Shown one piece after another: positions 53,181-63,609 of a stretch of 64,000 nucleotides of DNA (position 1 is the first letter of the stretch; every line of letters begins with the position of its first letter). The notes below the pieces were generated by a model. It made no database searches, was not told where the DNA came from, and saw only the letters and a program-made list of their open reading frames with translations. Made by a program: the position numbers and the translations under genes. The stretch is from Peronospora farinosa (lineage: Eukaryota > Oomycota > Peronosporomycetes > Peronosporales > Peronosporaceae): the NCBI GenBank assembly GCA_947646735.1, contig CANTFK010000713.1, forward strand, positions 186,001 through 250,000, given 5' to 3'.

Positions 53181-56100
53181 GGAACGGTCTTCACTGGCTT
53201 ACAAGAGAGAGCGTAATGAGGCCGCCTCACCTACCTCCTCCGGGAGGGGGGATGAAAAGGCCGAGTCGACAACGACGACAGGGAACGGCCCAGCCAACGG
53301 ACAGGGCGTCGTCGACGACATACTGGACGACAGCTCAAACCGAGGCGCAGTTCTGGCGGCAGTGGCTATTCGGAATGACAACGGCGCCAAGGGTGCCGTG
53401 GAACCTGGTGGATCCATCTTCTCCGGCCAGGCTGTATCTCCGGCATCGGAGGTTACGGGCCATGGTGACAGTGAATCTACCACGCCTCATCATCCGGTAG
53501 AGCCGAGCAGCAGACATGCGCAACAGAAACAGGCAGTGACAGTGAAGGGTCCACCCGATACAAGGGAGGCTTCATCGACAATAAGGGGGGCAGAGGATCC
53601 AAATGACAGAGCTGGAGGATCTGTTGCCGCAACCCAGCCAGCACAAACCGGCAAATCACCAGGAGCGCAGGCGCCAATTCCGCTACACGCAACGTCGGCG
53701 GAAATGTTTACGGCTCTAGTGGAAGACATGATCGACTCGCCCAATGTGGGACAGGTCGACGCATGGTGCACGACAGTGCGACAGTTGTTTGCGGACATAT
53801 ACAAGACAGTCCCGTGTAAAGCGGAAGCACTGCCTACTGAAAGGAAACGCTTTCCTACCCTGAGCGTAGCGGAGACGGCAAGTCTGCTGGGCCTGTTTGA
53901 GCAAGTCTTTGTTAAGGGCAAGGGGAGCTTTGCGGAGTGGAAAATCATGGCAAAGGCCATCACGCATGAATTATTGACTACAAAGTGGGCGTTTAAGGAG
54001 ATTATCCGCCGTCTAGCCAGCAAGCATAAATGGGCTCATGCCCCCGTTCTGAACCAGTGGACTCAGGTAGTCCAACATGGAGAGTCATTACCACGTCGGC
54101 AACCGGAGCGCGCCAGTTCTCAGACCTTTGATGATTTCATGTTTAATCCCGAGAAGTTCACATGCGCAGAAATTGAACGATTCAAAGCGATGTGTGCAGC
54201 GCCCGCAGCCCCGGCAGGACATCATCAAGTACGGGCAGGTACTGATGATGAATGGGCGATAATCGTCGGGTTGGTTGAAGGCACGGTGGCATGTCGTCGT
54301 ATGCCTGCCTTTATCAAACAAGTTCTTAAGAGTGAGGAACGGCTACGTCTGTACAGCACGATCCAGGCTCAAGTGGAAGGTGAACTAGTTTTACGGTTGG
54401 ATAAATCCCGAGCGGTTAAAGCGAACAGGCAGACTACAAAAGCAATTACGGAGGCAATATTGGAGTCGGCGGAACTTGCACGGATCAATCTTCATGCGCT
54501 ACATCGCATGTTAAGTCAAACGAAGACGATAAGCTACGACCAAGTCACGAAATCGATTCACTTTTATTTCTTTACTAGGGAGACGGCAGAACACCACAAA
54601 GAGGTGCGAGTACCGTATTACGGTGGCGTGTACCAGCTCGTCAATGCCCACAGGCCAGAGAAGGGGTCGGTTTGGCTTCGGCAGAAAGGTCTTAATGGGA
54701 CACCTACCGGGCGACGGGTGGAATACACGGTGCAGTTGCACAACCTTACCCGATTTAATGATATTGGGCGAATTGCGGCCTATTTAAAGGCAAAGATTCC
54801 AACGGAGTTTGACATGGAAGATATGGATACGCATACCCCGGATTCTCGGACGTCTACAATTTGGAGAGTCACCTTCAAACTGGCAGGATGCCCGACATTT
54901 TTAAATGGGGTGGTTCGGGTACTTTGGTTTGGCACAACCATCATCGTTAAACACCCAAACGTTGGCCACCGCATACAATGCCTGCAGTGCGGAAACCTGG
55001 GGCACACCCTAGCGCGATGTCGGTTCACCGACGATCAGTTGCAGGGACCTGGTGGTATTGTGGTGACCGAAGCGGATGTTCTTGATCTCGCCGACTTAGC
55101 CAAACCGTTTTCGAGTATAGCAGAAATTAAGGCTATGGCGGTTCAACGGCTGAAGCTCCAAAAGGAAGCGGAAGGGGCGGCCCAAGCAGCTGTAACACCG
55201 ACTCGGTCCGTCGACGTCACTGAGACTTCTCCAGGGCACACTCTACCAGTGGTTCATGGGACGAGCAGCGCTCCTCAGGCAGAACAAGGAGCTAAGTATG
55301 TCCACCTGCAACCGGAACCATCCCCCCCCGCGCAGCAACCGTGGCTCACGAAGGCAGACAAAGGGGGGCGATCACAATCACAGTGGGTAAAGAAAATGGT
55401 TGCAACTGCTGCCTCAGCATCAACGTCCGGAGTATATCAGGTGCTCATGGAGGACGACGACGAATCGGAAGGAAAAGTTGACACTAAGCGCAATAGCGTG
55501 GCGAAACCTTTGAAGTCACCTGTGGTCGATTTGACGACGGAATCTAATAAAGGACATGGCCACACCGAAAGGTCTCGTCTTTCATCCGACGACAAGCACC
55601 GAAAATCGGCAGCGACAATGCGCGGCCCAGCACCGGCTGCAACGGGACCCGTTATACTAACGCACAAGAAGAAAGAGAGAAAGACTTTTCAAAAGCTAGT
55701 CACCGGGGAGACGGTCACGAAATTTCCATCGCTGCCGATGGGCGCAAGATCGACAACTTCACCAGCAACATTGGCAGAGGTAGAAGTTCAGTTGGGAGTC
55801 CGTTCGGTCGTCACGCCGGCGACTGGAAATTGCATGGCTATGGCAATAGTACAGGCGGCAGCAGACGCAACTTTGGACGGACCAGGAAACACACTGGAGC
55901 TGCTAACTGCCAGCCTTAAACGAGGCATCAAATTTTCAGGGCTGTTAGATCTAGAAGGTCAACTCGCCCATGACCATCGAGTGCAGGCGCTTGCTAATGT
56001 TAAGCGAGGATGGACCTCCATGACGAGACAAGAGTCGGCCACACAAATGCGATGGTTCCTCGAGGATTTTGCTAACAGCTCTTCCAACAGAGCAGTGGAA

Positions 56101-56259
56101 GTAAGTGACGACACTTGGGGGGAAGTGACACGGTCGGCATGGCAGCTAGTTTTTTGCAACGGAAAATTTATATACTGCAGCAATCAGATGGCCCGAAACA
56201 GGGGTGGCAGTGCAAAAAATTTATACCAACCACGATCACACGCAATCGACGAGTTTTAG
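53174..56259 (+). CDS. LINE ORF1, first part: gag-like with zinc knuckle and start of an OTU-like domain
   Basis: The frame is open from about 53178 and has no ATG before the Met near 53704 (AEMFTAL); an apparent start at 53362 is GTG. Counting from 53362, it runs 965 residues. The first 120 residues are low-complexity Ala/Ser/Thr. A CCHC knuckle at 540-553 (CLQCGNLGHTLARC, 54979-55020) indicates nucleic-acid binding. Near residue 815 TPATGNCMAMAI resembles the Cys box of OTU-family cysteine proteases (GDGNCxxxA). The frame change falls inside this domain at a run of six G (56117-56122), after which this frame becomes noise and ends at 56259. Confidence 0.85.
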
Positions 56260-57935
56260 AGACAGCTGCGGAATATACACTGTCACTGATGGATTTAATA
56301 GACGAAGTCGTGGCAGCCAAGATCGAGAATCCCGGACAACCACCCCTGCTGCTGCATTTCTGGGGACGACATTACTCGGCGCTTCTCCATACTGGTCGCA
56401 CCAGACAGCTCCCAGACTTTGCGGAGGAAGTGGAATGTAAGACTCCGGTTTCGACTGAGGACCTTCCTGCGGTAACGCACGCAAACTCGAGTAAGCCACA
56501 CCTAGCGCTGAGGACGGCACCGGTGGATGCTCCGATGGAAGATCCATGGGACCCAGATTCTTGGAATGGTACACCAGACGCGGCTTGGGCCGCGTTACAG
56601 GGATGCTCGGTGCACCCCGATTTACACCACGATCTCCACGTGCTCTTTAGAATTGACGAGCCAACGCGGTCTCGGGACCTCATTAAAGGGGTAGTAACGG
56701 CAGCGATGACAATGGCACTGCCGGCTCAGCAACAGTTTGCAGCGGTATTAAGGGGGGCGGAAGGCGAGGAGGCCGAACTCGCTCTAACTCAGCGCATGCA
56801 GATTACGAAAGAAAGGTTGAGGCTTTGGCAATGCCAGCTTCAAGCGGCGGGCCACATGGCTCTTAACCTCGACCGTCGCTGTTTTCCTCCGGCCAGGGAA
56901 ATCGCAGGTTTACTGACAAATGGCAACGGTCCTCATGATATGTCGAACACAAGCCGCACCTCAGTAGGGGAGTGTCAAGCTCTGGTACAGCACCAACCTA
57001 CAGTGGGTCAAGATTTCAGTTCACTGGGCGTGCACGAGGTTTTACCAGCACTCCCCACCACGCCTCCGGCGGGGGTACGAGACACTTCAGATGGTGCTCG
57101 AAAAAGAGGCCATTTAGCCTCCCCAGACGAACGGATAGTAACTGGAACTGTGGTGCGACACCAGCACAATGATGCTATTTTAAAAAAAGGACGACACGAC
57201 ACAATTACGTCGCAGATCACAAATGTGGACGCCTCTGAGCGCATAGATAGAGATGATTGGGCAGCTACGTGGGAGACACTAGCTCAGGGGTGGTCACATC
57301 CCGCCCACATCCCTTTCCCGACAGCTCAAAGCTCTACGATAGAGTGGCAGAGGGTAGCCCGGCATGCATCGGACCTTTTACTGTGGCATGTCAAGCGTTT
57401 CGTCTTTCCAGGGGAGCTCTTGCAGATGTTGGACGTGTCCGTTTTTGAGCACTGGATGACAGACAGTCGACTTTCATGTTTAACGGATGGGCTTAAGACG
57501 TATCGGAAACAATTAAAGGACCAGCCTACACAAGCATGGATTGATCAATGGATCGCTAATACGCAGCACCGCAGTCATCATACCAAGCTGGCGCCGCTAG
57601 TTGACAACGCTGATGATTGGAAATTACTCCGTGCACATAACTACGCGGGGGACGATGTACTCAAATTATGCGATCCCCAGCGTAAAACCCGGCTCAGTCA
57701 GCACTTGTTGTGCGCGCTACTGTACGACACCGAAATAGCGGCGCTCGTCAAAGGCGCACCGACGGCTAAACGAGTGTCTGACAAACTTCGATCCCATATT
57801 CAACTAATCATCACGAACGGACGATATAAGGAAGCGTATTACAGCCCGACGAAATCGGCTAATTGGGTTGCAATCGAGCGATTTTTCTGCTCGGGACTGA
57901 CCCATACGGAGGAAGCTAGTCTTATTGAGTACTAA
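56115..57935 (+). CDS. LINE ORF1, second part: end of the OTU-like domain and an unknown C-terminal region
   Basis: 606-codon frame that takes over at the G-run. It opens with WGGSDTVGMAASFLQRKIYI-like sequence, the OTU strand before the catalytic His, and then LLLHFWGRHYSALL, which supplies a plausible catalytic His. The remaining 450 residues show no known fold; a helical region around VLRGAEGEEAELALTQRMQI and a Trp-rich C-terminus are visible. Either a -1 ribosomal shift on the G-run or loss of one G separates the parts; one added G would fuse them. The frame ends in TAA at 57933-57935, overlapping ORF2 by 11 bases. Confidence 0.75.
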   Translation: MGGSDTVGMAASFLQRKIYILQQSDGPKQGWQCKKFIPTTITRNRRVLETAAEYTLSLMDLIDEVVAAKIENPGQPPLLLHFWGRHYSALLHTGRTRQLPDFAEEVECKTPVSTEDLPAVTHANSSKPHLALRTAPVDAPMEDPWDPDSWNGTPDAAWAALQGCSVHPDLHHDLHVLFRIDEPTRSRDLIKGVVTAAMTMALPAQQQFAAVLRGAEGEEAELALTQRMQITKERLRLWQCQLQAAGHMALNLDRRCFPPAREIAGLLTNGNGPHDMSNTSRTSVGECQALVQHQPTVGQDFSSLGVHEVLPALPTTPPAGVRDTSDGARKRGHLASPDERIVTGTVVRHQHNDAILKKGRHDTITSQITNVDASERIDRDDWAATWETLAQGWSHPAHIPFPTAQSSTIEWQRVARHASDLLLWHVKRFVFPGELLQMLDVSVFEHWMTDSRLSCLTDGLKTYRKQLKDQPTQAWIDQWIANTQHRSHHTKLAPLVDNADDWKLLRAHNYAGDDVLKLCDPQRKTRLSQHLLCALLYDTEIAALVKGAPTAKRVSDKLRSHIQLIITNGRYKEAYYSPTKSANWVAIERFFCSGLTHTEEASLIEY

Positions 57936-60900
57936 GGGCTCTCTACGGATACCGCTGAAGACTACCTACTTCAAATCTGCGATCGCTAAAGCGGATGCCT
58001 ATGGACGCCACGCAATACTTAACGATGCAAGCTTCTCAGAACACCCATCTCATCCAATAGCGGATCGTCGGCTTATAACCCAAAATGTTCTCGGGTTTAA
58101 ACAAGACACACGAAAACTCTGGATGGAGGCTTGGCGGAAAACTCCGATCCACCGACGTCCTATCGCGTGGTGCATTCAAGAAACCCACGTCACGACCGCG
58201 GCGGAAGTTTCTGACTTACAAATGGAGTGGAAACGTCTATGGGGAAAACATGTGGACGTCACTCAGGCCCCAATGTCGTTCTGGAGCATAGGCGCATCCA
58301 AGGCTGCGGGTGTCGCTATTTTACTCACGCCCCAGGCTGCTTCTGATGCCACTGCGTGGAATGAACATCGCTGGAATCCGCGAGCCATCGGAGTAAAAAT
58401 ACAGGACATGACCATCCTCAATGTATACTCGCCTAACATTCGGGCTGAGCGCGAAGATTTCTTTACGGGCTTACTGGAATGGAATATGCCTGTGGGCACC
58501 ACTGTTCTACTAGGAGATTTTAATAGCGTGCAAAGTCCCCAATTAGATCGACTGGGGCAACGCTCGGCCAGCAGACCGGAAAGTCCAGCATTAGAAGGAC
58601 TGCTGCAGGCGACGGGGCTCAGTGATGCCCGGCTTTTAAGAGATCATGCAGAGGACGATGAGTCTGCGGATACGACGGATCATTTTACTTATTGGAACAA
58701 CGAAAAGGCCAGCAGAATCGACCGGATTTACGTGCCCCATGACTGGGCGCCACAGGTCATCTGGGTATCCTCAACACCACCTCCCCTATACTCGGACCAT
58801 CAGCAAGTGGAATTACATTTACGGAACGCGCAGTCCGCTTTGAAACCTCCTAGGCGACGTCAACCTGCGTATCCCATAAAAGCTCATCAACCAGACCGCG
58901 TTCTGGCGGATTTGTTGCGCGAAATGGATAGTGCGGCGGTTGGACGCACGCCGTCAGTGCAGTCATGGGATGCGGATATTAATGAGTGCATTAATTGCAT
59001 ACGGGCTGTTACTCGACGAGAACAGCAGAGGCGTAAGCGATTTATTAGCAAAATTCGGCGGCGCAACAGACGACAATTTCTGATGCGTCGTCAGTGGATT
59101 TCTGCTAACATGGAAGAAATGCGAGAGGAGCATCTCCTCCGAATGGGCGAAAATTTGGAGCGTTCGGCGGAGCGGTTGAAATGGTCTTACAAGCGTGTCG
59201 CCAATTGGGAACGCAACCAACTGGTAACATCGGTGCGAGCGCGACATGGGGAGGCTTTTGGGCGACACATGTCCATTGCGGATAAGTTTGCCTCTGAATG
59301 GGCACCAGTGCTCAGCTCCAGCCACCGTACCACAGCTCTTGAAGAACTACCTGCAGCTCTAAAGAATTTGGTGACGATCCCGAAGGAGCAGCAATTAACG
59401 GATCACGACAATGAACGATTATTACAGCCGATTACAGAGACTGAGGTGCTTTCAGCCATTCGAGGATTGAGTCGGCACAAAGCGGCCGGCCAGGATGGTT
59501 TAAACAACGATTTCTATAAAGATACGTCAGCGCTGCTGGTACCAGCTCTAGTCAGCATCAGCAATGAAATCCTCAATGGGGCGGATTTACCTCCCTCGTT
59601 TCTCGAGGCGCTAATAATCCCGCTGCGAAAAAAAGGAGACTCGGACGACGCGATGGATTATCGTCCGATCTCCTTACTGCAAACCAGCTACAAGGTGTTT
59701 GCCAAGGTACTGGCAACGAGATTACAGCTATCGTTACCCCGGGCCATCAGCGACTCCCAACAAGGCTTTGTGCGCGGGCGCAAAATGTCCAAACCAGTTA
59801 TGATGATGATGGCTCAACTGTCGACTGCAATGGAGCAAGAGGAGGTGCCGACAGCACTCAGTCGGTGTATTTTGCTGCTGGATTTCAAGAAGGCTTATGA
59901 TACCGTGGACCGGGACTTTCTGTACGCGACTCTACGTCAGTTCAGCTTTGACGAGCGATTCATCGACCTCATTCGACGTATTCACACCGGCACGACAGCC
60001 AGCTTCGTCGTAAATGGTTGTTATTCCACACCTCTACAGGTTCGGTCAGGGATTCGGCAAGGATGCCCGTTAGCACCTCTTCTATTTTTGCTAGCAGTTG
60101 AGGTTCTCGGCCTAGCACTTCTGCAAGACCCCAACCTTAAAGGGCTACAAGTGCCCGGCCAGCCCGGGCAGACCCACCTTTACTCAGCATTTGTGGATGA
60201 CACCACCCTATTTCTCGAGACAGCGGAGCAAATACCCCACGCGTTACATGTTGTGCGAGCATTTGGCGCTCTTGCTGGCCTACAGGTTCAACCTGCAAAG
60301 AGTCAGCTGATATTTCTGAATAGATCTGTCATGCTGGAGAGGTACGAGGGAATGACGGTCGTCCCCGCGGGCGCAACAACTCGATACTTGGGCTATGAGG
60401 TTGGAACGGGGGAGTTAGTGAACAAGAACTGGGCCCAGCGGATCCGGAAAATTCAAAGGAGGCTTCTCACAGCGACACGAGTAGCAACGAGCGTGGAGAA
60501 TCGTGTGTTAATCCTCAACTCCATCGTGCTTCCCTCATTATTATTTACCGCGATAGTTTTTGAATTACCTCGGTGGGCGGAAAAAGAACTGCACAATCTA
60601 TACAAGCAATTCCTGTGGGCGCACGCGACGACGACAGAAAGCAGTCGCCACAAGGTTAATCCTGGACTACTTGTGACGCCAAAACAAGCGGGAGGCATCG
60701 GACTAGCGGCTGTTTCGGTAGCGGTTAAAACTCAACGCACAAAGCACGCGTTTGCTTGGCTTACTCAGAAGCCGGATAAATACTATACTGCATGGCGAAT
60801 GTGGACTTTCCGGAACAATCAAGGACCGGCCGCGACAATAGTGACTCCGGCTCAGGCTAAACTACGGGCATCGTTTAACCGGGAAGGTTCGCCAGGCCAT

Positions 60901-62511
60901 GAGCTGAGGCAGGAGCTGGGAGAACGGCTCTCCCCAACAACAGATCAACAGGACCAGGTGACCGCGTGGAGGCACGCCCACTCCTCGGCCTTACTTGACC
61001 GAGCCATTAGCTGGTGGGAGGGGGACGAATTGGTACTGTCGTTCATTGACCCTTTCCCCATACGGCTGCTGGGGTATGATGATATGCCGGAGGAAATTCA
61101 GCGATTCTGGGCCACTTTTAACTGGAGTGCGAACCCATGGATTCGGGACCAGGGAGGCAACATGCTGGCCAGGACTACTTATAACAGGATCGAGGACTGC
61201 ACCCTCGAACAACTACACATCCGGCGTACGGGGCCAGCGGAATTCGTTTTACGAATACCAATCCCTCAGGACCAACCCGGCCCTCATTCCAACGCAAAAC
61301 TCCGTCGGTGGGCAACAGCCATCTTGCTTTCATCCCCGGACTTACCTATCGGGTCAGAGTTGCACGCGGCACCGCCACTACGCCTACGACAGGCACCACC
61401 ATGTCTCCGCAGTTTTCGCTGGAAGCTTCTCGGAGCAGGCCTTATCGAAGGTCACTCGACGGATATCAAGCACGGCCAAACTCGGCCTGTCACTCTGCAC
61501 CAAGCTGATGATGGGTTACACTGGTTTTGTCACGGCTTCCTGCCGGAGCTCACTGTCGGTTCGCCATCGGAACGCCAGGCGGTCTGTCGTGAGATTAGAA
61601 CTTGGGGTCTGGTATTCGAAGCGCACCCGCAGCTGCATCGGTTTCCTTGGTCTGTGCCGACCACAACGTCTAATCACTTCGTTACAAAGGCCTTAGGCAA
61701 GCAAGCTTTCCGGTTCCATAAAAAGGTTCTCGCTCGCCAACTTTCCGTTCTCATTGATCGACTGTCCAAATCTGCAACGACGGATGAATGGCAATGCGCA
61801 GCGCTCCGGCAAACGCCGAGGCAAGTGTGGGATCATAGTAATGGACTCACACCGTATCAAGTCTGGACAGGGTACAGGGTGGCGACCAGACAATTAAATC
61901 TGTATCACGCTACGAGGTACGAAAATAATAGTTGCAGAAAGGCACCGGCCTGCAGCGGCAGTGAGGAGACCATTGGTCATCTGTTTTGGGACTGTGCCTG
62001 CGCTGCAGCGCTATGGGGCAAACTTATTGGTCACTGGACTGGGCAACAAGTTACCCGCCAAGCGACCAAACACTTTGTGGTGGCCTGTGCAAGCCGAAGG
62101 GTTCACAGCATACCCGAGCACCGTATGCAAAGTCTAGCGGACCGATTTCAGGATGACACGGATGCAGCCGAACGTGTCTGGACGCGAATTTGGCACGTCT
62201 TGGCAACGATATGTCACACACGGCTATGGGTCGACAGAAATGCCGCTGTCTACAAGGCAGTCCCGCTCCACCTTCCCAGCAGCATAGCCAGTTTTTGGGC
62301 TTCGTGCCTTTGTCAGCTCCGAGCGATCGCGAAGAGAGAGCATCAAAAAGTTGCGTCCGCCACAACGGGTGCTTTGCTATATGCATGCATCGAGTTGCTC
62401 GAGCGCGAACCTAGAGGGCCACCGCTTTCAACGGTGACCAGCCATGATTTACAGTCGGGCCAACCGGCGTTGACATCCTGGCTCAGGACTTTCCAGAGAT
62501 CTTGCACATAG
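57925..62511 (+). CDS. LINE ORF2: endonuclease, reverse transcriptase and zinc-type C-terminus
   Basis: 1528 residues, intact. Residues 50-295 are an EEP/APE-type endonuclease: ITQNVLGF, CIQETHV, NVYSPN, LLGDFNSV, SRIDRIYV and YSDHQQVE cover the known catalytic blocks. Reverse transcriptase spans about 550-800: DYRPISLLQTSYK, QQGFVRGRKM, LLDFKKAYDTVDRDF, GIRQGCPLAPLLF and the FVDD box (60190-60201; the common LINE form is FADD). A C-terminal region has the RT zinc-type motif ETIGHLFWDCACAAALW (about 1350). No RNase H seen. There is no ATG before the endonuclease motif (the frame begins TTG, next to the ORF1 stop), so translation must depend on termination-reinitiation or frameshifting. Confidence 0.93.
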   Translation: MSTKGSLRIPLKTTYFKSAIAKADAYGRHAILNDASFSEHPSHPIADRRLITQNVLGFKQDTRKLWMEAWRKTPIHRRPIAWCIQETHVTTAAEVSDLQMEWKRLWGKHVDVTQAPMSFWSIGASKAAGVAILLTPQAASDATAWNEHRWNPRAIGVKIQDMTILNVYSPNIRAEREDFFTGLLEWNMPVGTTVLLGDFNSVQSPQLDRLGQRSASRPESPALEGLLQATGLSDARLLRDHAEDDESADTTDHFTYWNNEKASRIDRIYVPHDWAPQVIWVSSTPPPLYSDHQQVELHLRNAQSALKPPRRRQPAYPIKAHQPDRVLADLLREMDSAAVGRTPSVQSWDADINECINCIRAVTRREQQRRKRFISKIRRRNRRQFLMRRQWISANMEEMREEHLLRMGENLERSAERLKWSYKRVANWERNQLVTSVRARHGEAFGRHMSIADKFASEWAPVLSSSHRTTALEELPAALKNLVTIPKEQQLTDHDNERLLQPITETEVLSAIRGLSRHKAAGQDGLNNDFYKDTSALLVPALVSISNEILNGADLPPSFLEALIIPLRKKGDSDDAMDYRPISLLQTSYKVFAKVLATRLQLSLPRAISDSQQGFVRGRKMSKPVMMMMAQLSTAMEQEEVPTALSRCILLLDFKKAYDTVDRDFLYATLRQFSFDERFIDLIRRIHTGTTASFVVNGCYSTPLQVRSGIRQGCPLAPLLFLLAVEVLGLALLQDPNLKGLQVPGQPGQTHLYSAFVDDTTLFLETAEQIPHALHVVRAFGALAGLQVQPAKSQLIFLNRSVMLERYEGMTVVPAGATTRYLGYEVGTGELVNKNWAQRIRKIQRRLLTATRVATSVENRVLILNSIVLPSLLFTAIVFELPRWAEKELHNLYKQFLWAHATTTESSRHKVNPGLLVTPKQAGGIGLAAVSVAVKTQRTKHAFAWLTQKPDKYYTAWRMWTFRNNQGPAATIVTPAQAKLRASFNREGSPGHELRQELGERLSPTTDQQDQVTAWRHAHSSALLDRAISWWEGDELVLSFIDPFPIRLLGYDDMPEEIQRFWATFNWSANPWIRDQGGNMLARTTYNRIEDCTLEQLHIRRTGPAEFVLRIPIPQDQPGPHSNAKLRRWATAILLSSPDLPIGSELHAAPPLRLRQAPPCLRSFRWKLLGAGLIEGHSTDIKHGQTRPVTLHQADDGLHWFCHGFLPELTVGSPSERQAVCREIRTWGLVFEAHPQLHRFPWSVPTTTSNHFVTKALGKQAFRFHKKVLARQLSVLIDRLSKSATTDEWQCAALRQTPRQVWDHSNGLTPYQVWTGYRVATRQLNLYHATRYENNSCRKAPACSGSEETIGHLFWDCACAAALWGKLIGHWTGQQVTRQATKHFVVACASRRVHSIPEHRMQSLADRFQDDTDAAERVWTRIWHVLATICHTRLWVDRNAAVYKAVPLHLPSSIASFWASCLCQLRAIAKREHQKVASATTGALLYACIELLEREPRGPPLSTVTSHDLQSGQPALTSWLRTFQRSCT

Positions 62512-62556
62512 TTAACACCATGTAAATAGACGATCTGAACAACCAAAGTTTACCCA

Positions 62557-63228
62557 AGCACGGACCCCGATCGTGCGATGTGCTTTACGCACGAAAGTGA
62601 GCTGGAGGATGTGTAAGATGTCGCACTCCGTCCTACAAAGCTACAATTTTCTCGGGTGCGCGAATATGTCGCACAAACGTACCATCGACACGAATATTCA
62701 AGGAGTGTTCGTCTGATGTTATGTCAACGTGCTAAAGCCAGAGCCGTTCACCGAAGGTGACCTGCCCCATACATCCGCTCGACTCGAATGAGGAACCGGC
62801 ATAGCTAATCAGGCTTCGGATCTAAATCAACATTCCAAATTAATAGAAGGTAAAAATAGGTTCTCTTTCGTTACAAGTTGTATCAAGCCTTAGTCCGGAT
62901 TAGACGTACTCCAACCAATCTTTACCTCATTATCACTGTGACTAATCGACAAGCTAGATAACAAAACTGCGATTCCAGCAATGTCTCATGATCAACTTAA
63001 CGATTGTACCATAAAAAATTGCAATTTTTGTCAAGAAGTGATATATCACTTCCCAATCGATAGCTAAAGGCGACAACGGACGGAGACGAGACCATCTAGA
63101 AAGCTAAAAATAATCCACCTTACTTTGGGCGAGAAGTTCCTTATCGTGGGACCAAGGTAAAGGGGAGTTCTCGCTGCGTGCGGTACAGGAGGCATTGCAG
63201 ATGAGAAGTGGTCTGCAAAATATTTGAG
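62557..63228. other. Intergenic, no gene seen
   Basis: Non-coding as far as can be seen. Short imperfect palindromes are present, nothing recognisable. Confidence 0.5.
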
Positions 63229-63609
63229 ATGCCGGGGCACGTCGACAATGGATTGATACACCCTACACATCGATTAGTTTCTACCCTTTCAGTCTACTTA
63301 CGCATCGCCAACCCGCTCGCCGAGCTTGAGTCCGGTCCCACGAAGGGAATTGCCCTCAATCCGACCTATAGAGCAGAGCAAGTTAACTACGAGGGGAAGG
63401 CCTGGGATTGGCTCGCTGGGACTACCGCAGTGGTAATAGGACTCCTAGTCAAGCGTCTGTTGTCCCCTAAAGCAGGTTGCTGCGAGAGCGAGAGAAGCCC
63501 AGCCATCCGGTTTAGAGTTTACACAATGCACATTCCGGACTTGGTCAAAGAACTGATTTACGAACTCGTATTGGAGTGCCCCGCCGTGAAGCCTGAAGTC
63601 TTGAGCTAA
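63229..63609 (+). CDS. Small hypothetical protein
   Basis: 126 residues from the ATG at 63229 (the frame opens slightly upstream without ATG). One hydrophobic stretch (WLAGTTAVVIGLLV, about 71-84) could be a membrane segment. There is no signal peptide at the N-terminus and no known motif. It may be a chance ORF or a fragment. Confidence 0.25.
   Translation: MPGHVDNGLIHPTHRLVSTLSVYLRIANPLAELESGPTKGIALNPTYRAEQVNYEGKAWDWLAGTTAVVIGLLVKRLLSPKAGCCESERSPAIRFRVYTMHIPDLVKELIYELVLECPAVKPEVLS

Larger units (their letters stand above)
53135..62556 (+). mobile_element. Full-length LINE (non-LTR retrotransposon) with 14-bp target duplication
   Basis: CCAAAGTTTACCCA occurs at 53135-53148 and 62543-62556 and brackets a 9.4-kb element. 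It has a TATAAAA at 53174, gag-like ORF1 with a CCHC knuckle and an OTU-like domain, and ORF2 with an apurinic-type endonuclease, reverse transcriptase and a C-terminal zinc-type motif. The 3' untranslated part is only about 30 bases and has no poly(A). All ORFs are long and open, so the copy is young. Confidence 0.92.

Noticed and set aside
56117..56122. Definite programmed -1 frameshift in the LINE
   Set aside because: The G-run permits slippage but does not make a canonical slippery heptamer with a visible downstream structure; a one-base loss is as likely.
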